From the IMG/VR virus record IMGVR_UViG_3300038714_000385, positions 1 through 27,142 of that record: a stretch of 27,142 bases of DNA. The stretch is one strand, 5' to 3'. The stretch comes from a virus. The position numbers were made by a program, and so were the translations under genes. Positions 13,437 through 20,220 of this stretch are shown in pieces. Every line of letters begins with the position of its first letter. Within the stretch, counting starts at the first letter, position 1. Under the pieces are notes generated by a model, which was given only the letters and a program-made list of their open reading frames with translations, was not told the origin of the DNA and did no database searches.

Positions 13437-13444
13437 TATTTATA
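13437..13444 (-). promoter_or_regulatory. T4-type late promoter TATAAATA for the fibre operon
   Basis: Exact match on the minus strand, followed by G, about 20 bases before the ATG at 13416. It heads the long run of fibre and tail genes and lies back to back with the early promoters on the plus strand. Confidence 0.7.
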
Positions 13445-13490
13445 CATATTCAATAGCCGAAAAAAAGAAGCATTTTGTGCATTTTTTCTC

Positions 13491-13519
13491 TTGACTTTAC
13501 CATATCGATATCGTACTAT
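13491..13519 (+). promoter_or_regulatory. Early sigma70-like promoter P1
   Basis: TTGACT (13491-13496), a 17-base spacer and TACTAT (13514-13519). The -35 is preceded by GCATTTTTTCTC, nearly the same as before the second promoter. It fires toward 13657 and would give a leader of about 130 bases. Confidence 0.7.
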
Positions 13520-13538
13520 ATAGATAATGGTTAGTTAC

Positions 13539-13555
13539 GTGAGACAGATTGTCAC
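13539..13555 (+). promoter_or_regulatory. Imperfect dyad downstream of P1, possible operator
   Basis: GTGAgACA-gat-TGTCAC is a near-palindrome with one extra base, placed just after the expected P1 start and upstream of the second promoter. It could be a repressor site or chance; nothing in the sequence identifies a binding protein. Confidence 0.25.
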
Positions 13556-13598
13556 AGAAAAAAAGGCAAAAAAAATGCATTTTCTAGCATTTTTCCTC

Positions 13599-13627
13599 TT
13601 GACATTTGAGAAATACTCGAGTACTAT
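13599..13627 (+). promoter_or_regulatory. Early sigma70-like promoter P2
   Basis: TTGACA (13599-13604), a 17-base spacer and TACTAT (13622-13627), with GCATTTTTCC directly before the -35. The -35 is perfect and the -10 has the key TAnnnT bases. The expected start near 13634 leaves a short leader with GAAAGG before the ATG at 13657. Confidence 0.8.
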
Positions 13628-13656
13628 TATAATATAAGATTGAGAAAGGTTAGATT

Positions 13657-14106
13657 ATGAGTAACAAAACAGTAAAACTACTCGGAGAAAATATTGACTC
13701 CGACCACCATTTAGTTAAACCAGGTCGCTCGATGCATGATGCGATTGATTTAGTTAAATGTTTAGCAATGGAAGACTACAAAAGGTTTTCAAATATACCA
13801 GAAGACAAATCAGCCTATGAATGTCAGCCTGGTGAATCAGATGTGATTGCTGAAAATATGTATCACGATTTCGCTACAAAGCTTAGTTATAAAGAAGGCT
13901 CCAAATACATCAAGATTCTAACTGGTGGCTCAGTTTGGGGATTCATCGTCAATACAAAGAATGACGACAAATTTAAATATGGTGACCTCTTGAAGGCTGC
14001 GGGTTGGAAAGCTCCGGCTCGAAACTTCGCTCGAGGAAATGTTATCGACGATTCAGTCGAGGACTTACGGGTCAAATCAGTTCGTTGGACGGGGGTGAAC
14101 TACTAA
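13657..14106 (+). CDS. Early protein, unknown function
   Basis: 149 residues, first gene behind two strong promoters, hence probably made early and in quantity. The C-terminal half carries YIKILTGGSVWGFIVNTKNDDKFKYGDLLKAAGWKAPARNFARGNV, a compact alpha/beta-looking unit with a basic, aromatic 'GW.aPA.N.aRGN' segment. I have the impression that this segment recurs in marine phage early genes, but I know no function. The N-terminal half has a helical SMHDAIDLVKCLAMEDYKRF. A nucleic-acid or host-protein binder is possible. The stop shares its last base with the next ATG. Confidence 0.7.
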   Translation: MSNKTVKLLGENIDSDHHLVKPGRSMHDAIDLVKCLAMEDYKRFSNIPEDKSAYECQPGESDVIAENMYHDFATKLSYKEGSKYIKILTGGSVWGFIVNTKNDDKFKYGDLLKAAGWKAPARNFARGNVIDDSVEDLRVKSVRWTGVNY

Positions 14107-14294
14107 TGGGAGCAGCTCCGAATGAATCAGAACCAGTTGTCACGGAGATAGGTCCGTTAGACAAATTGTGGCATGAGACTCTTAACAAATATCATGCAGC
14201 ACCAGATGGTAGTGTTCTGAAAGAAACATTGTCGAAAAATCTTGACATTATCGATGCAGCCCTTAAAATAGAATTTAGAAAGATTGAGGATTAA
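14106..14294 (+). CDS. Small early protein, unknown
   Basis: 62 residues from the ATG at 14106, which overlaps the upstream stop (TAATG) and has GGGGGTGA at good spacing. An acidic N-terminus (MGAAPNESEPVVTEIGPLDK) precedes two predicted helices (WHETLNKYHAA, LKETLSKNLDIIDAALKIEFRKI). An upstream in-frame ATG would overlap the previous gene by a hundred bases and is not favoured. No family recognised; translation is likely coupled to the gene before. Confidence 0.6.
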   Translation: MGAAPNESEPVVTEIGPLDKLWHETLNKYHAAPDGSVLKETLSKNLDIIDAALKIEFRKIED

Positions 14295-14297
14295 ATT

Positions 14298-14510
14298 ATG
14301 GAAAGTGATTATATATTAGATTATGCGGTTGGTCAGTTCGTTCTTTGGAATCCAAAGACTCGATACGAAGTTGACATTTCCGAAGAAAATGCTCTGAAGA
14401 TGAGCATGAATAATAACGTCAAGGTGACGAAAGACGCGGAGGGTATGCTCAATACCATCGCTGAAGATTTGAATGAGCAGAATGAAATATTTAACGGAGT
14501 AGGGTTATGA
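14298..14510 (+). CDS. Small early protein, unknown
   Basis: 70 residues. Short aromatic N-terminus (MESDYILDYAVGQFVLWNPKTRYEVDI) that looks like a beta hairpin, then a helical, acidic region (EENALKMS...AEGMLNTIAEDLNEQNEIF). It overlaps the next gene by four bases (ATGA). No recognised domain. It is part of the run of small early genes at 13657-15212. Confidence 0.6.
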   Translation: MESDYILDYAVGQFVLWNPKTRYEVDISEENALKMSMNNNVKVTKDAEGMLNTIAEDLNEQNEIFNGVGL

Positions 14511-14767
14511 TTATAGACACTAGTTACAAAAGAACACCAAGTTATGTAGGAACATTTGATTTGAAGAGCAAAGATGATATCGATGCTATCAAAGCAATTC
14601 GAAAGGCCATGAAAGGTACTGGAAAGCGACTTAAGTTACAAGGAAGGCTTGGAAAGAATAATCCCAATGCTCACAAATATAAAGGTAAAAAAGGATATTA
14701 CGGGAGTTGCATTTGTGTCTCACTTTATGATGCGGCTCGAGCTGACGGATATGTTTACAATATTTAA
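14507..14767 (+). CDS. Small basic early protein, unknown
   Basis: 86 residues. An amphipathic helix (DDIDAIKAIRKAMKGTGKRL) leads into a strongly basic Gly/Asn/Lys loop (RLGKNNPNAHKYKGKKGYYG) and an ending of CICVSLYDAARADGYVYNI. The charge suggests binding to nucleic acid. Two cysteines (CIC) lie close together, but there is no zinc motif. It starts in an ATGA overlap. No family recognised. Confidence 0.6.
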   Translation: MIIDTSYKRTPSYVGTFDLKSKDDIDAIKAIRKAMKGTGKRLKLQGRLGKNNPNAHKYKGKKGYYGSCICVSLYDAARADGYVYNI

Positions 14768-14788
14768 ATTATAACAGAAAGAAGAAAT

Positions 14789-14995
14789 ATGGCAAGAGGG
14801 GTAAAAAAATTCGACGCAACAAAATTCCTACGGGGTCGCCCGTTGAAATCGGTTAAAGCCGCAGAGCTTGATGGATTGGCCGAGGGAGTCGACACATTCA
14901 CTGATAGTGAGATTGTTCAGTTTGATGCAATTGCACCGACTGATGATGATATTCAAGATGAACTTAATTTAATGGGAACATTTCTAAATGATTGA
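14789..14995 (+). CDS. Small early protein with basic head and acidic tail
   Basis: 68 residues. The first 25 are basic (MARGVKKFDATKFLRGRPLKSVKAA) and the rest acidic (DGLAEGVDTFTDSEIVQFDAIAPTDDDIQDELN). AGAAAGAAG-type purines precede the ATG. The split charge recalls small regulators or DNA mimics, but nothing specific is recognisable. It overlaps the next gene by eight bases. Confidence 0.6.
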   Translation: MARGVKKFDATKFLRGRPLKSVKAAELDGLAEGVDTFTDSEIVQFDAIAPTDDDIQDELNLMGTFLND

Positions 14996-15212
14996 AAAAT
15001 GTACAGTAAAAATCGATACAAAACACCCACATGATGCAATCAATATTCTAACCAGGCTAACAAAGATTTATACTGATTGGTTAGATTACGAAGCAAATAA
15101 GGCTACAGGCATTATAGAATGCATTAGCAAAACAACCGATAGTGAGATAGATAATGCTATCAAAGTGTTTTTAGAGCATTTTGGGGAGTATGTCACGCTA
15201 AAAATATCTTAA
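14988..15212 (+). CDS. Small early protein, alpha/beta, unknown
   Basis: 74 residues. The pattern strand (CTVKIDT), helix (PHDAINILTRLTKIYTDWLDYEAN), strand (TGIIECISK), helix (DSEIDNAIKVFLEHFG), strand (EYVTLKIS) suggests a small compact alpha/beta fold. No catalytic motif. It is the last gene before a new promoter-like region, so it probably ends the first early operon. Confidence 0.55.
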   Translation: MIEKCTVKIDTKHPHDAINILTRLTKIYTDWLDYEANKATGIIECISKTTDSEIDNAIKVFLEHFGEYVTLKIS

Positions 15213-15230
15213 AAAAGACCCATTTTTTTC

Positions 15231-15261
15231 TTGACATTTACTATTCGATATAAGAGAATAT
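15231..15261 (+). promoter_or_regulatory. Possible promoter before the hydrolase gene
   Basis: TTGACA at 15231-15236, preceded by CATTTTTTTC as in the two early promoters. The -10 is weak: AGAATA or GAATAT at 18-19 bases spacing. The transcript would begin at or just before the ATG at 15266. Confidence 0.45.
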
Positions 15262-15265
15262 ACAT

Positions 15266-15736
15266 ATGATAAAGGCAATATTAGATTTCATCTTTAAAGT
15301 TATGGTTCTTGGCGTTTTATTCGCCATTTGGTCGCATTATGCAGAAGGGTGTGAGATTCAGTCAAAGGAGATTGAGTTTGAAAATGACGTTGTTATTACG
15401 ACTATTATTTTAGAAGCCGGCGGAGAATATCAGGTTGGAGCTCTTGAGGCGGTTTACGAAGTAATAATGAATCGGGCAAAAAAGAGAAAAAAGACTCCTG
15501 CTCAAGTATGTTTACAGAAGTGGCAATTCTCTTGCTGGAACGGAAAAGATATTCAAGATAATATTACTAAGGCAAAAAAACATCCTCGCTGGGAGATTGC
15601 CAAAAACATTTTAGGAAAAGAAACAAATTATACCAATGGAGCTGACCACTACCATGCTGATTATATTGATGACCCTTACTGGGCAAAAAGCATGAAGGTT
15701 ACGGTCAAGATTGGTAAACATATATTTTACAAATAG
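15266..15736 (+). CDS. SleB-type cell wall hydrolase with N-terminal signal anchor (endolysin candidate)
   Basis: 156 residues. A hydrophobic N-terminal helix (about 6-22: LDFIFKVMVLGVLFAIW) can serve as signal peptide or signal anchor. The catalytic domain follows the SleB/cell-wall-hydrolase-2 pattern: TTIILEAGGEYQVGALEAVYEVIMNR (Glu50 is the likely catalytic acid), VCLQKWQFSCWN (83-92), GADHYHADYIDDPYWAKS (125-142) and the closing IGKHIFYK. This family cuts peptidoglycan. Sec export by the N-terminal helix would let it reach the cell wall without waiting for a holin, as in signal-arrest endolysins; that is inference. It lies in the early/middle block, away from the holin-like genes. Confidence 0.85.
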   Translation: MIKAILDFIFKVMVLGVLFAIWSHYAEGCEIQSKEIEFENDVVITTIILEAGGEYQVGALEAVYEVIMNRAKKRKKTPAQVCLQKWQFSCWNGKDIQDNITKAKKHPRWEIAKNILGKETNYTNGADHYHADYIDDPYWAKSMKVTVKIGKHIFYK

Positions 15737-15747
15737 AATAGGAAATT

Positions 15748-16113
15748 ATGGCAAACATCATCATCACTGAAGAACTTCGCAATCACGTTAACACCATCTG
15801 TGCCGAGTCTAAAGCTTGGGCAGAAGCGGCTCCTAAAGGAGAGATGCGTGGGTATTGTTCTTATGATGAGGCCGATATTCTTCACTATTGTGAGCATTAC
15901 ACCAAAGGTGAGCGATGCATGACTCCTGCCGAGTGGGACCAAGCTAAAGCTTGGGAAGAATATTATGACGCTCATAAGGCGGCATATGGCATTCGACCTC
16001 GTTGGACAAATTGGCAAGATGAAACCACCGAAGAGTGGGAAAAAATGAGCTCTGATTGTTATGCTCAAGCTAACGCGGATTACGAACTTGAACAATTGAG
16101 AAAGGTAGATTAA
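15748..16113 (+). CDS. Trp-rich acidic protein, unknown
   Basis: 121 residues, helical and acidic, with many aromatic residues (SKAWAEAAP, PAEWDQAKAWEEYYDAH, PRWTNWQDETTEEWEK) and four cysteines (at GYCSYDEA, HYCEHY, ERCMT and SDCYAQ). No metal-site spacing is obvious. SD GGAAAT lies before the ATG. No family recognised. It starts 11 bases after the hydrolase and three bases before the next gene. Confidence 0.6.
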   Translation: MANIIITEELRNHVNTICAESKAWAEAAPKGEMRGYCSYDEADILHYCEHYTKGERCMTPAEWDQAKAWEEYYDAHKAAYGIRPRWTNWQDETTEEWEKMSSDCYAQANADYELEQLRKVD

Positions 16114-16116
16114 ATT

Positions 16117-16338
16117 ATGAGTATAAGTGGATATACACCAACAGAAAAATCGGCTGATGTAGAATCAGTATTAAGTTCCATTAATGGTGGAAAAAATCGC
16201 AGGGCATATATATTAGCTGGTAAATGCATTATCACCGGTGAGGATGCAGGTCCGTTTCGTGATGAGGTTTCGAAACGAGAGTATGAAATATCTGGCATGG
16301 GCCAAAAGGCTCAAGATGAATTTTGGGGGGTAGAATAA
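16117..16338 (+). CDS. Small protein, unknown
   Basis: 73 residues. MSISGYTPTEKSADVESVLSSINGGKNRRAYI.. then CIITGEDAGPFRDEVSKREYEISGMGQKAQDEFWGVE. A short hairpin (YILAGKCIITGEDAG) and two polar helices can be predicted. It overlaps the next start by TAATG. No family recognised. Confidence 0.6.
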   Translation: MSISGYTPTEKSADVESVLSSINGGKNRRAYILAGKCIITGEDAGPFRDEVSKREYEISGMGQKAQDEFWGVE

Positions 16339-16535
16339 TGGCAACAATAGATTTACCAAAAACAAGAGAAGAGGCTGATGACTTGGTCGACTTCTTAACG
16401 CAAACCAATTATAACTATAATCGTAAAGCAATCAAGATGTCTGCTGAAGATTTAGCAATTGTGTTCGGAAAAGAACAAGGAGCTAAGCTTGAGAGAAATT
16501 ATCAAAAGATGCTAAATAATGGGAGTTTAAAATAA
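16338..16535 (+). CDS. Small helical protein, unknown
   Basis: 65 residues from the ATG at 16338 (TAATG overlap, GGGGGGTAGAA upstream); an ATG five codons earlier would sit inside that ribosome site. The sequence MATIDLPKTREEADDLVDFLTQTNYNYNRKAIKMSAED... is mainly helical, with a helix-turn-helix-sized C-terminal half (SAEDLAIVFGKEQGAKLERNYQKML). Whether it binds DNA is unclear. Confidence 0.6.
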   Translation: MATIDLPKTREEADDLVDFLTQTNYNYNRKAIKMSAEDLAIVFGKEQGAKLERNYQKMLNNGSLK

Positions 16536-16657
16536 TGGGAGTACCTTTTATTGGCCAACATGACAATGCAAAGATGGGAGTGTTACTTTTCCTATCTTGG
16601 CTTAACACTTTATTACTTTTAACAATAACAATTTTTATAGGATTTTATTTAAAATGA
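16535..16657 (+). CDS. 40-residue membrane protein
   Basis: A very short gene between two overlapping neighbours: it starts on the previous stop (TAATG) and ends in ATGA with the next start. The peptide MGVPFIGQHDNAKMGVLLFL continues as a single long hydrophobic helix (about 15-38) ending FYLK. GGGAG precedes the start. Perfect overlap at both ends is the main argument that it is real. Function unknown. Confidence 0.6.
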   Translation: MGVPFIGQHDNAKMGVLLFLSWLNTLLLLTITIFIGFYLK

Positions 16658-16959
16658 GTCATATCTTACCACACATAAAACCACGGAATCCGTCAATACC
16701 ATTGCCAAAGCGTGGTGGATTCTTATCAGTACAAGCAAGTGAATACAACTATTGTACACCTAAACATAACAACGGGCCATACTTCTCTTACGAAGTTGCT
16801 TACTTTGACGAAAATGATAATTGGTGCGATGTGCCCGAGTTAGGTAAAAGTAGTGATGGCATGGTTTATGGTTGGGTCGATAAATCAGACGTTGTTGGAA
16901 TTTTAGAAAAAGAAGGTTTCTCACCTTCACAGATTAGAAAGCTATTGCCAGATGAATAG
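16654..16959 (+). CDS. Small protein, unknown
   Basis: 101 residues. A Pro-rich N-terminus (PHIKPRNPSIPLPKRGGFLSV), a beta-rich middle (YFSYEVAYFDENDNWCDV) and a C-terminal helix-turn-helix-like end (DKSDVVGILEKEGFSPSQIRKLLPDE). The ending resembles small helical DNA-contact motifs but there is no clear family. Overlaps by ATGA upstream and by eight bases downstream. Confidence 0.6.
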   Translation: MSHILPHIKPRNPSIPLPKRGGFLSVQASEYNYCTPKHNNGPYFSYEVAYFDENDNWCDVPELGKSSDGMVYGWVDKSDVVGILEKEGFSPSQIRKLLPDE

Positions 16960-17065
16960 TTTGATTGGTATAGGATTGATTATAGCAGGCTTGGTTATGG
17001 TCGTGTGGCCATTATGGGATAACTGGATGGGCGATGACAACTGGGACGAAAAATGGAAACAATAG
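16952..17065 (+). CDS. 37-residue membrane protein
   Basis: ATG at 16952, overlapping the previous gene by eight bases and the next by 13. MNSLIGIGLIIAGLVMVVWP is a single hydrophobic helix. A Trp/Asp-rich tail (LWDNWMGDDNWDEKWKQ) follows, with five tryptophans in the peptide overall. The tail could lie along the membrane surface. Supported by tight overlap and composition; function unknown. Confidence 0.5.
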   Translation: MNSLIGIGLIIAGLVMVVWPLWDNWMGDDNWDEKWKQ

Positions 17066-17490
17066 TATTAGTAACAGGAGGATTTGACCCACTACATTCA
17101 GGTCACTTAGCATATCTCAAAGCAGCACGAAAGCTCGGGGATAAACTTATCGTCGGTGTTAACTCAGATTCCTGGTTGGAAAGAAAGAAGGGCAAAAACT
17201 TTTTACCTCTATCAGAAAGATACGAAATAGTTTCATCTATAAAATATGTTGACAATTGTATTCTTTTTAATGATAACGATGATACCGCAATTGAAGCTAT
17301 AAAAAATGTTATAATGTTATTTCCTTTTGATAGAATTATTTTTGCCAATGGCGGAGATAGAAAACAGAGTAATGTACCAGAGCAAGCACCCGGTTTATTT
17401 GATAGAGAAATTATTTTTCAATATGGTGTAGGTGGCGCTGATAAAAAAAATAGTAGTAGCTGGATACTTAAAAAATGGGATAATTTGTGA
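17053..17490 (+). CDS. Cytidylyltransferase-like nucleotidyltransferase
   Basis: 145 residues. VLVTGGFDPLHSGHLAYLKAARKLGDKLIVGVNSD (5-39) is the nucleotide-binding start of this superfamily, with the HxGH motif His15-Ser-Gly-His18. LPLSERYEIVSSIKYVD is the following helix-strand and KKNSSSWILK (131-140) stands where the family has ISST.I. Relatives include glycerol-3-phosphate cytidylyltransferase, the RfaE nucleotidyl domain and FAD synthetase. The wording is nearest to the sugar (RfaE/HldE-like) branch, which activates heptose or similar for glycan synthesis. The substrate remains open. A promoter follows right after its stop. Confidence 0.8.
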   Translation: METIVLVTGGFDPLHSGHLAYLKAARKLGDKLIVGVNSDSWLERKKGKNFLPLSERYEIVSSIKYVDNCILFNDNDDTAIEAIKNVIMLFPFDRIIFANGGDRKQSNVPEQAPGLFDREIIFQYGVGGADKKNSSSWILKKWDNL

Positions 17491-17519
17491 TTGACATTTT
17501 TAACAAAATAGGATAGGAT
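17491..17519 (+). promoter_or_regulatory. Sigma70-like promoter before the 394-residue gene
   Basis: TTGACA (17491-17496), a 17-base spacer and TAGGAT (17514-17519). It begins on the base after the previous stop. The expected start is about four bases before the ATG at 17530, so the mRNA would have almost no leader. Confidence 0.55.
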
Positions 17520-17529
17520 ATATTATATT

Positions 17530-18714
17530 ATGAGTAAAGGAAGAAAATTCAATAAGAACGGAATGGTCAACGCGTATGACGATCAACATACAGGGCCAGA
17601 ACCAGATTGGTCAAATTTAGAAAATGCGACCGCAGAGCAAGTAAATGATAAAATGCTTAGAGCATTAAATTTTTATACTTATTATCTTGATCGTGATGAC
17701 TTACATAAGATGCTTATGGAGTACATGGCCACATATAATGATAAATGGAAGGCTGAAGATATTAAGAAGGTAAGGGCTGTCGGAAAAGATGTTCCGTTGG
17801 CTACAGAAGGTAAGATTGCCCGAATGTTAATTATGGGAATGCCTGATATTGTTACTACAAAAGGTCAATCAATGACAGAATTTGTTGATAATAAAATAGC
17901 ATCGATAATACGATATGTCAATTTACATAACCTTGATAAGGAAAAGGCTAAAGAAGAGTCGAAAGAACCAAAGAAGGTTGTAATTCCACCAATGAAACGA
18001 TTAGAAGAAAAAGTTTATTCTGAAGTAATATGTCACATTGACTGGGCTCTAGATGATTGGGTTGATGATTATGCCAATGTAAAACCAGTTCATGTTACAT
18101 CTCTTTTGAGCGGAGCTAATATACCTTCAAAAGGTTGTAAGTTTGTTACTGATTGGTTAGATAATCTATTGGTAGATATGTATGATGCAAAGACTGGTGA
18201 ATGTGACCAATGTGTAGAAGCTTATTCTTTTTTATCTAAAGTTCAACTTAATAAATGGATTAGAACTTTTGAGAAGATGAAAGATGAAGTAGCCAAATAT
18301 GAGAAAGCTCATAAGAAAGCAATCGTACGAGTTAAGAAAGTCAAACCAGCCATTCAGCAAGTTAAAGACCTAAAGTATTTGGTTGATAATGATGATGCAA
18401 AGTCTGTACCACCGGTTCGAATATGTGGAGCAATGAATCTCTATACATATAATGTAAAGACTAAAAAGGTAGCTAAGTATCAAGCTCTTACTCGAAATGG
18501 ATTGTCTGTCAAAGGTGCTTCGATAAAAGACTTTGATGTAGATAAAAGTTATACTTTTACGGTTCGTCAGAATATGAAAGACGACTTATTTAAGCAATTA
18601 AAGAAGAAAGATGTGGTCAAGGGTATTGACGCAATTAAAGAATCAACTAAAACAAAGGTTATGGTTCCTAATGGTCGAATCAATGAACACACACTATTAA
18701 TCTATGCAAAATAA
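17530..18714 (+). CDS. 394-residue protein, unknown
   Basis: Largest plus-strand gene in the early block. The N-terminal half is helical, with YTYYLDRDDLHKMLMEYMATYNDKW and an acidic DWALDDWVDDYANV segment. The centre holds a Cys pair (GECDQC) and a Lys-rich coiled coil (about 240-275, many K/A/V/E residues). The C-terminal 100 residues look like a beta domain (MNLYTYNVKTKKVAKYQALTRNGLSVKG, RINEHTLLIYAK). I associate such a protein with T4-like marine phages next to gene 33, but I know no function and see no catalytic motif. It overlaps the next gene by 11 bases. Confidence 0.75.
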   Translation: MSKGRKFNKNGMVNAYDDQHTGPEPDWSNLENATAEQVNDKMLRALNFYTYYLDRDDLHKMLMEYMATYNDKWKAEDIKKVRAVGKDVPLATEGKIARMLIMGMPDIVTTKGQSMTEFVDNKIASIIRYVNLHNLDKEKAKEESKEPKKVVIPPMKRLEEKVYSEVICHIDWALDDWVDDYANVKPVHVTSLLSGANIPSKGCKFVTDWLDNLLVDMYDAKTGECDQCVEAYSFLSKVQLNKWIRTFEKMKDEVAKYEKAHKKAIVRVKKVKPAIQQVKDLKYLVDNDDAKSVPPVRICGAMNLYTYNVKTKKVAKYQALTRNGLSVKGASIKDFDVDKSYTFTVRQNMKDDLFKQLKKKDVVKGIDAIKESTKTKVMVPNGRINEHTLLIYAK

Positions 18715-19474
18715 ATTTGATGTTATTATTCCCTGTCACCCCAAAGACTTTGATACTTTAAATCTAGTTATCGAGGGTGTACAGAAAAATTTAAATTACA
18801 ATGAAATATTTGTAGTGACTCCAGCTTTAGTTGCTGGTTATGGTCACCCCAATGTCACGTTTGTTTTAGATAATACTTATTATGAACATTCAGATATTGA
18901 AAAGATTAAAGATAAACTTAAAGATACAAATAGGCCAGGACGTTTCGGGTGGTTGTTCCAACAAACCATTAAGTTACTTTCACATAGAGTACTCGAAGAA
19001 TTAACTGAGTCATATCTTTGCTTAGATGCAGATACTATATTTACTCGACCAGTTGAATTTGATACAGATAAGTTTCAATATTTAAAAGTAGAAGAATATC
19101 ATCGCCCATACTTAGAAACATATAATAAGTTATATGATTCTAGAAGTTGTGGATTTTCTATGATATCACATCACATGATGTTTAATAAAACGTATATGGA
19201 AGAACTTATAAGTAGCATTGAGTCTAAACATGACTCATCTTTCCTTGATGCTTTATTGAAATCGATAGATGTAAATCAGAAATCAACATTTAGTGAATGG
19301 GATTTATATGGAAACTTTATGCTCCTACATCATGGTGATGTATGTGAGCTCAGAGAATTAGAATGGTATAATAATGTTACGAATATTCCAAGTGAATGGG
19401 AGCTCGAGCAATATCATAATGTGTATGACTTTGTTTCAACACATGCACACAAGAGAAAGATAACTAATGGCTAA
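18704..19474 (+). CDS. Glycosyltransferase-like protein (DUF6492-like)
   Basis: 256 residues. FDVIIPCHPKDFDTLNLVIEGVQKNL is a GT-A first strand and helix. RFGWLFQQTIKLL followed by SYLCLDADTIFTRPVEF gives the Asp108-Ala-Asp110 metal motif. FSMISHHMMFNKTYMEEL and FSEWDLYGNFML match the acceptor-side motifs of the DUF6492 branch. It is therefore probably another sugar transferase, and sits near the cytidylyltransferase-like gene. It overlaps the gp33 gene by eight bases, so it may be translated with replication and transcription genes rather than with the glycan island at 1-5153. Confidence 0.7.
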   Translation: MQNKFDVIIPCHPKDFDTLNLVIEGVQKNLNYNEIFVVTPALVAGYGHPNVTFVLDNTYYEHSDIEKIKDKLKDTNRPGRFGWLFQQTIKLLSHRVLEELTESYLCLDADTIFTRPVEFDTDKFQYLKVEEYHRPYLETYNKLYDSRSCGFSMISHHMMFNKTYMEELISSIESKHDSSFLDALLKSIDVNQKSTFSEWDLYGNFMLLHHGDVCELRELEWYNNVTNIPSEWELEQYHNVYDFVSTHAHKRKITNG

Positions 19475-19712
19475 ACAAAAACCAACGATCAAAACAAAGC
19501 TTACATTTCCTGAGCTTATTGAAAAAGTAGAATTTCTAGTAAGAAAAGATAGTATGACATATACCGAAGCAATCATTGAAATATGTGAACAGAAAGAGTT
19601 AGAACCAGAAGATGTGGCTAAACTTATTAAGAAAGGACCACTTAAAAATAAGTTGGAAGTCGAAGCAACCAAACGAAACATTGTTAAATCAAATACATCA
19701 ACATTATTTTAA
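19467..19712 (+). CDS. 33: Late transcription coactivator gp33-like
   Basis: 81 residues, shorter than T4 gp33 (112). MTYTEAIIEICEQKELEPEDVAKLIKKGPLKNKLEVEA aligns with T4's 'MSYLEATTAFLEEN.IPE...AKFI' and following helix, the part that binds the RNA polymerase flap. The end, NIVKSNTSTLF, stands where T4 has TNTLDFLL, the sliding-clamp contact, but it is shortened here. gp33 ties the gp55-bound polymerase to the clamp so that TATAAATA promoters fire. Its place upstream of genes 59 and 32 is the T4 order, and nine late-promoter matches in this window are its likely targets. Confidence 0.75.
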   Translation: MAKQKPTIKTKLTFPELIEKVEFLVRKDSMTYTEAIIEICEQKELEPEDVAKLIKKGPLKNKLEVEATKRNIVKSNTSTLF

Positions 19713-19719
19713 GGTAAGT

Positions 19720-20220
19720 ATGGAATATAACTCACATGTTTATTGGCCTTGGCCAGATGGAGACCAAGATGGCTTTTCTTGTAAATGTAACTTTACAATA
19801 ACTAAAAAGGCTATGTGCAAAACAAAAGAGGACGCAAATAGAATAGAAGAAATTTACGACCGACTTAGAAGTGAAAACTTTGGTCAAGTATTATTACCAG
19901 CTTTTAAGTATACTCGAGATAGTGACACTGAAGTTACTTTGCAACAGCAATTTATTAAGGGGGTTCCAGTCGGTACTTTAGTAAAACGTTTTAGCGATAT
20001 TGTTTATAAAGAAGTTGTAGAGAAAAAAGGTGATTGGACTTTTGTTGATTATAGTACTTTTAACTTTATAGTGGAAGAAGAAACAAATAAAATTTATGCA
20101 ATCGATTTTTTATCATACGCAAATGATAGTGGTGAACCTTGGGGCTCAAGAAAAGATAGGTGGGATATGTATCAAACCCATCATAAGGATAAGATGAAAG
20201 CGTTAGGTATTAATGACTGA
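19720..20220 (+). CDS. Small protein with degenerate kinase-like motifs
   Basis: 166 residues from the ATG at 19720 (AAGG five bases upstream); an earlier in-frame start lies inside gene 33. The section TFVDYSTFNFIVEEETNKIYAIDFLSY (107-133) carries Asp110-x4-Asn115 followed by Asp129-Phe130, the same order as the catalytic loop (D....N) and metal loop (DF) of aminoglycoside- and LPS-kinase-type folds. QQFIKGVPVGTL (76-87) fits the preceding hinge strand. It is much smaller than a full kinase and lacks a clear P-loop, so activity is uncertain. It is placed between genes 33 and 59. Confidence 0.5.
   Translation: MEYNSHVYWPWPDGDQDGFSCKCNFTITKKAMCKTKEDANRIEEIYDRLRSENFGQVLLPAFKYTRDSDTEVTLQQQFIKGVPVGTLVKRFSDIVYKEVVEKKGDWTFVDYSTFNFIVEEETNKIYAIDFLSYANDSGEPWGSRKDRWDMYQTHHKDKMKALGIND

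Noticed and set aside
15727-16298. Minus-strand open frames opposite the small genes at 15748-16338
   Set aside because: Antisense to tightly spaced genes with ribosome sites; no promoter or start signal on that strand.
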